Position numbers and translations under genes: made by a program. A DNA stretch of 64,000 nt from Brachionus plicatilis. Taxonomy: Eukaryota > Rotifera > Eurotatoria > Ploima > Brachionidae. This document shows positions 24,001 through 36,195 of this stretch, in pieces (position 1 is the stretch's first letter; each line of letters begins with the position of its first letter). The notes below the pieces were generated by a model. That model was not told the DNA's origin. It searched no databases and saw only the letters and a list, made by a program, of their open reading frames with translations. The stretch lies in NCBI GenBank assembly GCA_010279815.1, contig QEOQ01000389.1, positions 112,651 to 176,650 on the forward strand, written 5' to 3'.

Positions 24001-27000
24001 ATTAAATGCATTAACTTAAAAGTATTAATTTATAATCAAATGATTGTATTTTTTTAATGATCACAGAAAATTCTGTAAAAAAATTTACTCAATAGAAATA
24101 AATTTTAATCATCTATTCAAAACTCTCTCAAAAATTTTCTAATTTCGAATGTTCAACTAAATAAAAATTATAAGATTATTTAAAAACAATTTAAAATTAG
24201 GCTAAAAATTTTATAGACAATATTTGTTCCTAAAATTGATAAGATACTTGGCATGAAAAAATTTTTGAAATAATTTTTCTTACTTTTGGGTCGAATTCAA
24301 TTTCTTTCACTTTTTGACGCACAATTTCCGCATAGCTGAACTTGGGATCCTCTCCACTGTTGGCTTCTACAATGACAACCCTATCTTCTTCATCGATCAT
24401 GTCACAATCTCTGGCAACACTCAGAGCTGTGAGAATGTTATCGCCAGTGCACATAATTGTTCTTATATTAGCTGCTTTTAGTTTATTAATGACAGAGCAT
24501 GTTTCAGGCTTGAGCCGATTTTCCATTATGATCAAGCCCAAAAATTCCAAATCATTTTCCAATTTTTCTCTTTCCATTTTTTGCACTTTGACAAAACTTA
24601 AATCAATCTGTTTTGTGGCCACGGCAATCACTCGGTAGCCTTCGTGGGTAAAATAGGTGAGCATCTTTTGAAAATCTCTGGGCAAACTTTCAGGCTTGGA
24701 CAGTTCGCCGATTTTTTCCGGCGAACCTTTGCTGAACATGACAAAATTTTTGTTTCCCAACACTCTGACAACCACGCTCATGCGCTGCAACGAGGACGAA
24801 AATGGAAACTGCTTTATTATGCCTATTTCGTATGGGTCATCGGTGTCATATCTTTTTGACTTGGGCCTAACAGTAGTGGGCGCAAAAGTGTCAAAATTTT
24901 CTGTTTCCTCCTGATTGGGCTCGTTCAAATCCCATTTTGTAAATTCAAACATTTTACAGTCGAGTGGATCGCCTGCCAAATCGCCATGAATTCTGGTGAT
25001 TGAATGACAACTGGCCATGGCCTGCAGCATTTTATTTTTTTCCTCAAACTCAGACACATCGCGCACTTCCTCATCAAAATAGATCTCTTCTCCTTTTTCA
25101 CTTTTCACATTTCTAATCGGCAGCACACACTTCAAATCAAGACCATCTTCGGTCAATGTTCCCGTTTTGTCAAATACAAAAGTGTTCAAGGCTCCCACAA
25201 TGTTAATTGTCCTAGGACTGATGCAGTAAATTTTTTGTTTCCTAAGTCTGTTTTGAGCGTAAATCAAGCCAGCAGTGAGGGCGCCTGGTAGAGCAGGCGG
25301 CACAGCTATGGTGATTATGTCCAAAGATCGCTTGATTATGTCAACAGCAGGATTTTTGCGAATTATTTTCAAGACCATGGAGAATATCATGCCAGTGAAG
25401 GCAATTAAAGACAAAGCGCCAATGTATTTGTGTGTATCATTGTTAAAATGAAAATCGACTGGCTTTGGGTGCAGAATGGCGCGGACAAGCTCGCCTTTGG
25501 TTGTATTAAAGCCGGTTCTTAAAACCACGGCCTTTATTTTTTCACTTTCGTAATAACGCGTCTGAATTACTTGGGTGCCAGAGAACAAAATGTGTCTGCT
25601 GTGTTCTTTAATGCTCAATTTTACATCTTGTGTTACTTTGGACATGCTGAACTGGTCCTGGCTCATGCTAAAGGAGGCGCCGCGCGAGCTGCTCAAAGCA
25701 GTCTTAGTCACCGGCACACTCTCTCCAGTAAGCATTGACTCGTTTACGATTACATTGCCATTCAGTAAAACAGCATCACATTGCATCATGGACATGTTTT
25801 TTATTGCGATTATGTCACCCGGAACAATACTTTCACTTGGTATTTCTTCCTCAGTGAGTTTTTGGCCGCCCATCGGGTCCTTTCTAAAAACAGTGACTGT
25901 ACCAGAATGATGGATGATGTCTCTCAAGGCGCGTTCGTTCTAAATTTAGGTGTCAAAATTTTTTGTTCAAGTTTTTGAGCTTAGTTTGAACTTACTTGTC
26001 GAATAGAGTATAGAGAATAGACAATGGAAATGACAGATAATAGGACAATGCAAGAAGCATAATAAATGTAGTCATCAAAATACCAAAGAGCGCATGAAAA
26101 AACCTGAAAAATGTAAAATGGCGACAAAACTTCACGAAAGAAAAGAACAAATATGGGAGTTAGATGAATTTTGATAGAATTTTCGCCGTGAATTAGACGT
26201 CTTTTTTTTATTTTTTTTTAAATTTTTTTATTAAAATTTTACAAAGCTTACTTGTCTGCTTGTTCGTCAGCTGTCAGCCCTCTACATCTGGGAAAATAGT
26301 GTATTGATACATCATCCTCAAGTCCCTTGAGTCTCTCATACTTTTTAGTTTCCTCATTCCATGTATATTTCAATTTTTTATTAACAAACAATTTGATAGT
26401 TTGGTCCTAATAATAATTTAGAATTAGATATCATTTTATTTATCAATATTTTAATACACCACAATGCAATTTCCGATGTTAAACAAACAATAAAAATGTT
26501 AAAAACAAAACAATAATAAAACGAATGTTAGTTAAAAACGACAAAAAGGGGGTTTAATAATCGCAGCATTTTAGTACAGCTACCTACCTTTTGAGTGGTA
26601 ATTTGGTCACTTAGAAATGACTCTTTTTCATTCGTATTATCCTCATAGGTTATCTTTAATTTACATTATAAAATTTTATTTCTTAAAACTATTGGTGTCT
26701 AAAGTCTTATATTATTTGAGCAAGATATTTTTTAATTGAACAATTTCAACTTACATACTTTTTTGCTTTTCAAAACAAAAAAAAATAAAACAAAATTGAT
26801 TAAGATTCATACCGGGAGTTGATTTGTGAATGTTTTTCTTGACTGAGAGTAGCTTCTTTGCATGCTGTGTCGCGTACTATAGCTTAGATCTAATGAGTCT
26901 GCATCCTCATTGTTATCCTCACTTGATAAAAATATTGTGTTTATTTTTTTTCAAAAATTTTTCCAAAGGAAAAAACCTGCTTGGTTTAATAATAGTTTCA

Positions 27001-29537
27001 ACTTGTTCCACAAACCATTGTTGATATTTATCTCTCAATAGAATGCTCGTTGCTTCACTTAGATCACACTGTCTGTGAGTACACGAAAGCATCCAATTCG
27101 GTTTCCAATAAAACACTAAACGCAAAAATCCGAGTGTCAAAGTGATAAAAAACCATGTTATTATCATGTAGGGAATCGATTTTTTGAATCCGTATATTTC
27201 CTAAAAATTAAAAACTTATCAGTGAATAAAAAGTAATACAAATTATTAGAAAAGTTGTTGTCAAAACATACTAATTAATTTTAATAGCCTTCTATGTCAA
27301 TTCTGGCATCAAAATATCAATTTGAATTAATTTTAAAAAAATTTTGAAAATAAAATTTAGATTTTAAATTTATATTTTGATATTTGGATTCAGTAGTATT
27401 CAAAATTGACACAGCCATTGACCATAAAAACTCATAATTTAATTCCTTATTTTATCAATTCTTAAATCTTTGTTAATTTTTAATCAAATAAATTATAAGC
27501 TTTTCTCTTCCCTATCTTAAATCATATTCAGTAGTCAACAATAAAGAATACAAGTTTTTCAAAAATTCAACAGTTCGATCAATTGATTAACTCAATTAGG
27601 ATACTTCCTTTAACATTATTTATTAAATAGACTTAAGCTCATTTTTTTATTTGTTTATCAGTACCGAGCTAATGCTCCTTCAGAATATAAAAAATATTAA
27701 AATAAAGTTAAATAAGATAAAATAAAATAAAATAAAAAAATTTAAAAAAAAAAGGATAAATAAGTCTAATATAAAGAAGATTAAAAAATATATATTAAAA
27801 TAGCTAGGGGTTGGGCATGTTTAAAATTTGATAGTTCAGAAAAAAAAGAAGGTAGCAATTACAAAATGGAGTTGGATATTCGATATATCCTGATTTGAAA
27901 CCTTCTCTGTATTCTTCCATCAGTCTGACGACCAGTTGAGCAGAATGACTCGATTCTGTCGTAGCATATCTCTCACTCAACTCAAAAAGTCTATTTGAAA
28001 CTGCTATTAGTTCTAGTTTACACTCGATACAGATATACAAATAAATAGTATTTTAAGGTTTAATCATAAATTTAAGACATTATACAAAAGCCGAAAACAA
28101 ATTTATTAATAATAAGTTATAGAAAAGTTATTTTTTACAACCCCGAAGCTTTAAATAAATATTTTATATTTTTTATTCTTTTGATTAAAGAACGGGTCAA
28201 GCTTTTTTATGGTATCTTCGTATTATCTGAAATTTATAAAAATATTATTCTTTCATTTAACATCGGGAAAAGAGAGTTTTTCAAAAATTTTATTTTGATT
28301 TTATTTAGATCTCTTTTATGTTATTAAATTTATATGCTCTCTAGCAAAAAATCTTAAATAATATGCTATCTTTTCTTACAAATTTTCTCCAATCTTTACC
28401 AACAAATTAAAGTTTTACAGAAATTCAACTAAAAATTGGGATGCTAAAAAATGACCTAAATTTAAGTTAAGTTATGAATTACGGAAATGTGGGAGTCTAA
28501 TCAAACCAATGTCTTAAGGAATCAAAAAATCAAAATTTCAACTAAACATTTAAAAAAGACTCTAAAAAAAATTTAAAAAATTTAAATTAAACATTTGATT
28601 GTTTTAAATCATTAAATAGTCAGTAATCTAAATTTCGGGTCCATTAAACTCCGTCAGATTTTATCAATTTTTGTTTTAAATTAAAACTGGTAAATTTTTT
28701 TACAATTCTTTTGAAAAATTTTGCTTATAAATTTATGTTATTTGAGTTTAAATTTCAAAAATATTAAAAATTAGAATGTCTAAGACTATGGATCTTGAAA
28801 CTTAAAAATCAAAAAAAATTTTTCAATAAGAATTTAATTGAAAAACATGAATCTCTTTTTAATTACTTTTAAAAATTAAATGTCTTAAAATAAAAATTTT
28901 AATAAATATTTTTTGTATATGATTTTAGTTTATTGAAGAAGCTTTTTTGGCGAAATTTCTGGAGCAAAACAATATTTAATAAAATAAATCATCAAAAATA
29001 GATAACCATAACCAAAATTGACTTTAATTTTAATTTTTTAAAGCTAAAATTTAAATTAGCTCCTTTTTTTTTTCTTAATTTAGTAAAATAAAAATTGTAA
29101 TGGTGCAAATATGATAACGAAGACTTTTCAAAATTTAAAAAATTCCTCGAAACTTAAAGATTCTGCTTAAATGGTCAACGACTTTGGAAAATATTTTCGA
29201 TCAATTCTAAAACTGAACTTATATTTATTTCAGAGTGTTACAAATTTTATCTTTTGGTTAATGGCTGGCAAATTTACATGTTTGCTGATCAGCAATTCTA
29301 TTCTAAATTGGATCAAGCTTTTAAAATTATTCAAAATGCATTAAAAATGATAAAATCAAGTCGAGTATGCAGAAACTTGTTATCTTGAGAAACTCATTTG
29401 ACGTCAAACGCTTTAAAGCGTATAAAAACTAAATTCCTCTGCCTGTTAGGATATTTGTGCTAAAAAAAGAGTTAAATTACCATTTGCTCATCGGTTCCAT
29501 GATTGATATACTCCACAGGCTTCTTTTCTTTTACCAT
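18035..29537 (-). CDS. P5B-type cation/polyamine-transporting ATPase (ATP13A2-5-like)
   Basis: Fourteen exons: 29537-29481, 27200-26977, 26921-26813, 26653-26588, 26406-26252, 26200-25996, 25939-24284, 23146-23042, 22991-22912, 19482-19437, 19380-19104, 19052-18604, 18547-18464, 18412-18035. Total 3891 nt, 1296 aa, phases consistent. Family hallmarks are present: MEIYGFKKS at the N-terminus, [11 protein letters not shown] (actuator domain), [10 protein letters not shown] (membrane-segment signature; PPALP marks P5B, whereas P5A has PPELP), [12 protein letters not shown] with the phosphorylated Asp, MCTGDN, and [12 protein letters not shown] (hinge). Animal P5B pumps sit in lysosomes or endosomes and export polyamines such as spermine. 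Exons 3-4 add a Ser/Glu-rich stretch not expected in the family, and the C-terminal tail beyond WPP is long and polar. Intron 22911-19483 holds a complete GPCR gene; intron 1 holds a LINE fragment. Confidence 0.95.
19869..22870 (+). CDS. 5-HT2-like serotonin receptor (class A GPCR), nested gene
   Basis: Two exons, 19869-20115 and 21624-22870 (phase 1 junction inside TM1), 497 aa. Exon 1 encodes an N-terminal ectodomain with N-glycosylation sequons (NIS, NKS, NNS) and the start of TM1. Seven membrane segments follow. Amine-binding Asp3.32 is in [15 protein letters not shown] is [21 protein letters not shown]5 is [11 protein letters not shown] (Ser5.43 kept, Ala5.46), TM6 is [12 protein letters not shown]7 is [14 protein letters not shown] and the tail begins [10 protein letters not shown]. 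The TM6/TM7 pattern and YGRNK after DRY are those of protostome 5-HT2 receptors (Gq-coupled in the known family); other amine receptors are a less likely alternative. The whole gene lies inside one intron of the P5B ATPase on the other strand. Its intron (20116-21623) carries a MITE. Confidence 0.88.
20408..20765. repeat. MITE in the receptor intron (and in the ATPase intron)
   Basis: About 358 bases with terminal inverted repeats: TAACGTAATTATCCGAATTT at the left end, its near-complement AAATTCGGATAATAACGTTA at the right. GACATGTC follows inside both arms. No coding capacity. Target duplication not resolved. Confidence 0.65.
22886..22891 (+). promoter_or_regulatory. Candidate poly(A) signal of the nested receptor
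   Basis: AATAAA 16 bases after the receptor stop codon. Cleavage 10-30 bases downstream would place the mRNA end at or just inside the opposite-strand ATPase exon that ends at 22912. Confidence 0.55.
27650..28040 (-). mobile_element. Non-LTR retrotransposon 3' end (AGCTC-hairpin family), copy A
   Basis: In intron 1 of the P5B gene, same orientation. On minus an open frame (28040-27804) includes [20 protein letters not shown], resembling a LINE ORF2 C-terminus and the copy at 49445. It is followed by a TTTTA-rich tract, the hairpin CTGAAGGAGCATTAGCTCGG and an AAATAAAA tail. Assignment to a particular LINE clade is not possible here. Confidence 0.65.
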
Positions 29538-31082
29538 TGAACTTATGCCAAATTTTATGTTTCGACTAAATTATTGTTTTTTGACAATAGAGCTATTTGA
29601 ATACTTGAGATAAATACCTAATCGAGCAATTAAACATAAATTCTAAAATTCAAATAAAAAGATTTTAAATTATTTTTCTCTAGCTATCAGGTAATTAAAA
29701 ACACTCGTTATGGCTGCTAAGATTAGATATTTTCATATCTGTTCCAAAGCAACGTAACTCTGGTCTCAAGTTTCTCTAAGAATCGTCTTTTAAATAAAGA
29801 TAAAAATAAATTGAAGCCAAAAAATGCAAATTATGCAAAAAAAAAATACATTAAAAGAAAAGTTATAGAATAGAATTAAATTTTTTTTAGTCTGCATTCG
29901 GATTTATAATATGAATAAATTTGCAATAAATATATACTTATTTGATCGTAAAATTTATTTCTGAAAATTGCAAAAACGTAACGATTCCTTCTTAGATAGA
30001 ACGTGTTCGCTTTGTGTATCAATCAATCTTCCATGCATTATAACCATAACATATTATTCAATCAGCAATGCGAGTGCTTGGTTACGCGAAAATATAATTT
30101 TTGAGTTATTATCTTTTTTATATTTATTTATAATTTAGGTTAAATTTAAGAGTGAATGTTGTTTAAACTAGAAAATTATAATTTTCTTTAGATTTAGCTG
30201 AGATTTAAAATCGTGATATAGTAAATTAAGCATAAAAATTAGGTTGATTATTTACTTCAAGTTGAATGCCCTGGAATCGGTTCAAATGCAAATACAACTA
30301 AATCATGGCGTTTCGATAAAAATTTCTATGATCTTGTCTTCTAGAAAATGTGACAATTGTGCCACTTTAACCTAGATGAAAAATACTTCATTTTCTGTCC
30401 AACTCTGCATTTATGAAATAATTTTTATTCACTAATTTGGTAAAAACTTCCATAAATATAATAAAAAATAAAAATGAAGAAATATATTTTAATAGTTTTT
30501 TTTATTTGATTAAATAGAATAAAATTATTTTGAATTTAGAAAATAATTTAAGCTATCTAAATGACATAAACCAGCCCTAAATCTAATTTATTTAAAAAGA
30601 AAATTTCTTAAAATCCAATTCAAAGAGCTAAAATCATTTTAATTGCAAGTTTATTAATTTTTTTAAATTCCATTCTTTTGGAAAGTAGCACACACAAATA
30701 GGTAGTTTAAAATCAAAGTTGCTTTTGAATGGATAATTCCATTTGAAAAGACTAGAATAGCTTGAAAGCCGGCAAACCAAACTAAAGATGGATAAAGACT
30801 CAGATAATGTAACTAAATAGTTGTTTTTTTTTTGTTGATATTTTTGAAAGCCTATTCAAGCTAAAAACCAAATAACCTTATTTTTGGATTTTGGACCTTT
30901 TTTTTTGTTTGGTTCAACAATGTTTTCGCCAAAAAACCATAAATAAAAACCAGACCAAATAAATCTAAAAGCCGGTTAAAATTTTTACTAAAACTTGAAA
31001 AAAAAAAAACGATTGAGTGTACAGTATTTCTTTCTAAATTTATACCAAAAATTTAAAATTTTAAATTATCAAAATATCAAAT

Positions 31083-31270
31083 ATCAAATTATATCTAATA
31101 TATATATATATATATTTTATAATAATAATAATAATAATATAAGTTACAACAAGCTAGCAAGCTAGACTTGCGAAGATGAGAAACAGTAGGATCCCATCAA
31201 TGGTAACTGTGGTTTGTACACTGTGTTTAGAGCACAGTCACTTCCAGCTCTGCCTTCATCACACTGAAGA
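31083..31270 (-). mobile_element. Retroelement 3' end with (TTA)n tail
   Basis: A GC-richer island (31141-31270) reads on minus as an open stretch of about 35 codons ending VSSSQ-like, then the hairpin GCAAGTCTAGCTTGC, then (TTA)n and TA-rich DNA down to 31083. The order body-hairpin-microsatellite is the same as in the coding LINE fragment at 43082. The protein fragment itself was not recognised. Confidence 0.45.
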
Positions 31271-31755
31271 TTGATTATATATAATTTTCAAATTTAATTA
31301 TCAAGATTTGGAAATGATAAAAAAATTTAGTGGATGTTCGACTCGTTTTTTAAAACTGCTTACCAACAAAATTATTTTGGATCTCAAATTTTAAATATTA
31401 GTCTGATAATTTAAAAAAAATTCAAATTGAAAAAACTTCATTCATTTTTCAATAATTTATTTTGATTTTCAAAAAAAAAGAATATAAAACCGAAAATATG
31501 TCGAAGATTTGCTTTTTTTAAATTAGATTAATTAATCAGAATAATAGAGAATTTTATAATTAAAAATAAAAAGATAACTAAAAGTTTGAAAAAAAATGGT
31601 TATTAAAAATATTTAAATTAGACTTATTAAAAATAATATAATTTAAAATTTACTTAATTATAAAGATTCTTTTTTATAAAAAAACAATCTATCATTTTTA
31701 AATTTTGAAGTGAATTGAGTAGAATTTCTAAAGAAAAAATCTCTTTAATTTATTC

Positions 31756-32004
31756 ACAGCACTGCTACAAAAAGTCGATTTTACATTAATTTACTTAAAA
31801 TTACGTCAATTGATGTTGACCTTAAAAAAAACTAAAAAAGGTCAGATATCTTCAATTATGTGTTGATTTAAGTTATTTTAGTTAAAGAACATAAAAAATC
31901 AATTTTTTTAATTTTTAAGTAGATATAATGAAAAAAGTAAATTTACTTCAATTTACGTAAAATTGCGTTAACTTACCTACAATCCACTTATCTTTACAGT
32001 ACTG
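31756..32004. repeat. Inverted-repeat element with ACGTAA-type arms
   Basis: The left end ACAGCACTGCTACAAAAAG faces the right end whose complement is ACAGTACTGTAAAGATAAG. Both arms carry TTTACTTAAAATTACG / CAATTTTACGTAAATT. Related motifs recur at about 3520, 3985, 23300, 44340 and 60090. Confidence 0.5.
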
Positions 32005-33995
32005 TTTATGTTTTGAAACTTAAACATTTATTATTTTTTATTTTTATTATATTTATTAATTTGAATACTTTATTTTTTGATATTTTTAGTTTAACTGAAT
32101 TTTAACTTGGTTTTATATTACCAATACAACATAAAAATTTTGTTTATATTGAAAAGTCAACATGATTCTTAAAGGAAAATAAATAACTACGTAATTTTTA
32201 CAAAAAAAAAGAGCTTTAATTAAAATAAATGTAGATAATTGATCAATTTTGTTAAAGGAAATTTTCAAAAACCAAAACTCTATGAAACAACATGCTTTCC
32301 TGCTATTCAATACAAATTTTTATCAAAAGGATAACGAAAAAAAATCTTGAACAAAGATCAAACAAATTTGATAAATAATTTAAAATAAACTTAATTTAAA
32401 TTTTTTTACATTCTAAAATTTTCAATTTTTTTTTTGGTAAAAAATAAATTCTATTTTAGACATTATATTCAGAACTAATAATAGCGTTTTTTAAGTAAAT
32501 AGATATTATTTTTAAATAAATCAATTCTTAAAAGCAGTCACTTAACTTCTTAGATAATAATACAATTTTATCTAATTTTCTGTTTAGAATAAAAAGTTTC
32601 AAATACTTTGAACCGCAGTTAGTCTGCTGTAACTCTAATAATTATTTTTATTATTAGTATTAAATACAGTATCACAAAACTTTCTAAATTTAGATGTCAA
32701 TGATCATGATGATAATAATGAAATGAAAAACAAAAATTTTGGAAAAAGAGATGAGCGCGTCCCCATTATCTGCTAGGATAGAAAGCGACATATTAAGATA
32801 AATTTAAAGAAAACAAGATTGAAATTTTTTTAAAAACTTGTAACAAAGTAAGATCATTTGAATTAAAAACTAAAAATTCTAAAAGTTAGTATAGAAAGGT
32901 AACTGATATTTCAGTTTACATTGTAGCAAGGTAATTTTTTTAATATCATTCTAAATATCATTTTTTGTAAAAGTCAATTCATAATAATTTAGCAACACGT
33001 TTGTTTTTTAAACAAAATTAATGAATAAAGTTATTAAGTGCAAAATTTAAAAATAGATAATGATTTCAAGTTTTTAATTTAGTAATTAAAATAATAACTT
33101 CAAACTTTTCAAAGTATTTTAAATATTAAATGAGAATACTTATATTGTTAAATCAATCTTTAAATAAAATCAAAAAATTTTTTCATTGATCAGAAAACTA
33201 ATATTTTCTTTATATATTGCATACTTATCAAAAGATTAGATGATTATGAATTTTTTTTTTAAATAAAATTCAATTTTATTAAGACTGTCTAAAACCTTAA
33301 ATTTAGGAAAATCTTATTATAAGAGAATATGGGATAATAATACCGAAAATTTCCAGTCAAATACATAACTTTAAAATTTTATTACTGTCAATTCAATGAT
33401 ATGTCAAATGAATTAAAATTCTAATTGACCTCAAATGATGCAAAACTAATTCTAGATAATGGTAAAATTATACAATTTTTTAAAAAAAGTTTTATAAATT
33501 GATAAGATTGAATGCCTATTTTTTCAGATTTTTCAATTCACAAAATTTTAATTATTAGATGTTTTAATTACTATTTTCAAAGAATTTTTATGCGTTTTTC
33601 TGAAAGCTGTGCTGTCTTTGTTCTACAGCTAATCAGTATTTTTGATATTTTTCATTAGAATCAAAAAATACTAGTATAGTATTAATTTAGTTTGATATTT
33701 TTTATTCATTTTTTGTAATAAATTTAATCTATTTTTAATCGGATATAATATTTCAATTTTTGTAATTAATTTTCAATTAAAAAAATCAATTTAATTAGTT
33801 TTGAGTAAAATAAGTTAGTATTTAGATTTGAAAATAATTAGCTCATTTATTGAAGTTTTTTTAATTATTACCGTGTTATTTTTAGAAGTAGTTTGGCTCA
33901 TCTACCGGATTATTTTAAACCAAATTTTTCCAAAATTTGATAGCAAAAAAACTTAATTAAAAGAGAATCGAAAAATAATAGATTATTTACTGATT

Positions 33996-34330
33996 TGTTT
34001 ATCTGTAACGAGCTAAAGCTCCTTCAGATGAAATAAAACAAAAATGGAATAAGTAAAAATAATATAAATAATAAATTTAGAAAGGTAAATTTGAATAAGG
34101 TATGACACGTGCTACATATTTAAATATTAAACAGTTCAGGAAAGAAACATAAATGGTAAGGTTGTAGAAAAAGGATAGACACTTTAAAATTTGTTTTGAT
34201 AATATAATTGCTACCTGAGCGATTTTCAATAACTGTAATTGTTAATCTCTCTCAGGAAACATTGATAAAAGAATCTAATTAAATTATATCTTGATAAACT
34301 GATAATAGAGCATAGTTGCTTCCATTCTAA
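33996..34330 (-). mobile_element. LINE 3' end (AGCTC-hairpin family), copy B
   Basis: The hairpin on plus, ACGAGCTAAAGCTCCTTCAG (34008-34027), is preceded by TTTGTTTATCTGT, i.e. an AAACA/AAAT tail on minus. The upstream body aligns with copy A (GTTCAGGAAAGAA block, and CTCTCTCAGG matching the codons for ELSER). Frames are broken. Confidence 0.55.
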
Positions 34331-35142
34331 TTACCAATTAATTTGAATCAGTGCTTTCACAGTTTATGCTGATATTTTCTTTTTGAAATTGTTAAAGGAT
34401 TTTTATTAAAGGATATGCTAACTAGAAAATATCGAATTAATTAATTATAAATAATTCTGGTTTAAAAATTCCATAATTTGTATTAATAATTAGCAATAAA
34501 GGCAATTTGAAAAATTTATAATTATTTAATTTACTGAAAATTCGAATCTTTAATAAAAAAGCTTCGTACGAAAGGTATCTTAACTAGCATTAGCTTGTTG
34601 TAGCTTTCCTTATTTTTATTAATCACAAATAATAAAAAAAGAAAAATCAATTTCTGATTTATTGTATATAATCCAAGGAGATTACTTATTATAATTAAGA
34701 TTTAACAGGACATATGGCAAGTTTTTTTATTAGATTTATTTAATGAAAAATTGTATAGTTAATATTAAAAAATTTTACATCCAAAACTATTAAAAAAGGT
34801 TTTGAAAAAATTTTGAATAAAAAAAATTTACCATACAGAGATTTATTACTTTTAGACTCGAAAATTTGGAATTCGAATTACGAGATAGATTAAAATATTC
34901 TATAACAAATTTAAAAAATTATGTCTAAAAGTGTGATTAAAAATAGAATTTAGTTATTAAATTAATTTTTTAAAACAGGATTAGAATAATATTTGTTATT
35001 TTTTTTATTTAAAATTAGATTTTTGACAGCATAGATATTCATAAACTGATAAAATATGGAGTCAACTGTTATTTTGATTATTATTTTGTTTATGTCAAAT
35101 TCAATACTAATATATCAGAGCTGAATCACATCTCCAAAAATT

Positions 35143-35195
35143 AATTTTATTTATTTCATTTTGCGCCAATTCTGGCGATGTATAAAAACTAAAAA
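35143..35195 (-). mobile_element. LINE-like tail with CATCGCC/GGCG hairpin
   Basis: On minus: CATCGCCAGAATTGGCGC, then AAAATGAAATAAATAAAATT. Same hairpin and tail layout as at 16361, 40650 and 60336. Confidence 0.55.
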
Positions 35196-36195
35196 TGTAA
35201 AAGTACAGAAAATAATGATACAATTTTGTAAATAAAAATGAAAAGTTAAATTAGTTTCAATTAAAAGAATAATTTAAGTTTTATTGTACATACAAGTTTT
35301 AATTAATTTAAGTGCATTATTTTCTGAATATTTTGGCAATTTAAAGTTATTTTTATATTAATAAATTATTTAATAAATTTACTTATTATAAAGTTAATGT
35401 GAAAAGTGATTTTCTCAATATCATTTCAATTTTTTCTCTTATTTTGCTTTTACTTTTATTTGACACAGAATTTGAGAAATTATAATCTTAGAGAAAAAAA
35501 TCTGAAGTCCGTTTCTTTTTCTCCAGAATAGATTAAATGCTTTTTTTTTCTTTTTTTTCACAATTTCTTCTGTTTAAAGAGTGGTCCAGATTTTCGAATC
35601 AGATTTAGTTATTTAAATATTTTCAATTAAATCTTCAAAGAAAATGATAAAACTGTAGAGATTGAAAGATATAAATAAAGAGATTGAAAACAAATATTTT
35701 GAAATGAAATTAAACGTAAATTTTTTCAAAAAAGCATTTTAAAACATTTTAAATAAATGAAATGATTAATTTGGCTCTAAATTGTGACTTCTAATTATAA
35801 AAGTAAATCCTAAATCTTTTAATTTCACGATAAATTTTAAGGATAAAAGAAAAAATATTTATTTCAGTCCTTGCTAATACATTTTTAAAGGCGAATAAAA
35901 TTTAGGTTAAAAATAAAATAATATTTTGATTGAAACAATTTTTAATTTTAAGTTTTCAATTTTTTTATATTTTTTTTTTATTTTCAAAATTTTAAAAGTA
36001 CATTTTCAACACACACATGAGATTTTTGATAATCTTGTCAAAAATCTAATTGACTATGTTGAATTTGCTTCTGCTGTTGGATAATTCTTTATAAGTTAAT
36101 CAATTTTTTTTTAATTTTGTATTAAATCCAGGCAATGTTCAGAAAAATGTTATTTTTAAAAATTAATCTAGAAATTTTGAAATACAGTATCTAAA

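Larger units (their letters stand above)
29538..36195. other. Intergenic region with scattered repeats
   Basis: No protein gene recognised between the P5B start and the GPCR at 36196. It holds the P5B promoter, a GC-richer retroelement end at 31141-31270, an inverted repeat at 31756-32004 and LINE tails at 33996 and 35143. The short minus frame at 32113-32310 has no recognisable similarity. Confidence 0.6.

Noticed and set aside
24342..25978. Several plus-strand open frames across the large P5B exon
   Set aside because: Shadows of a conserved 1656-base coding exon; no similarity of their own.
32113..32310. Minus-strand frame of 65 codons
   Set aside because: Hydrophobic, AT-driven composition, no motif, no splice partner.
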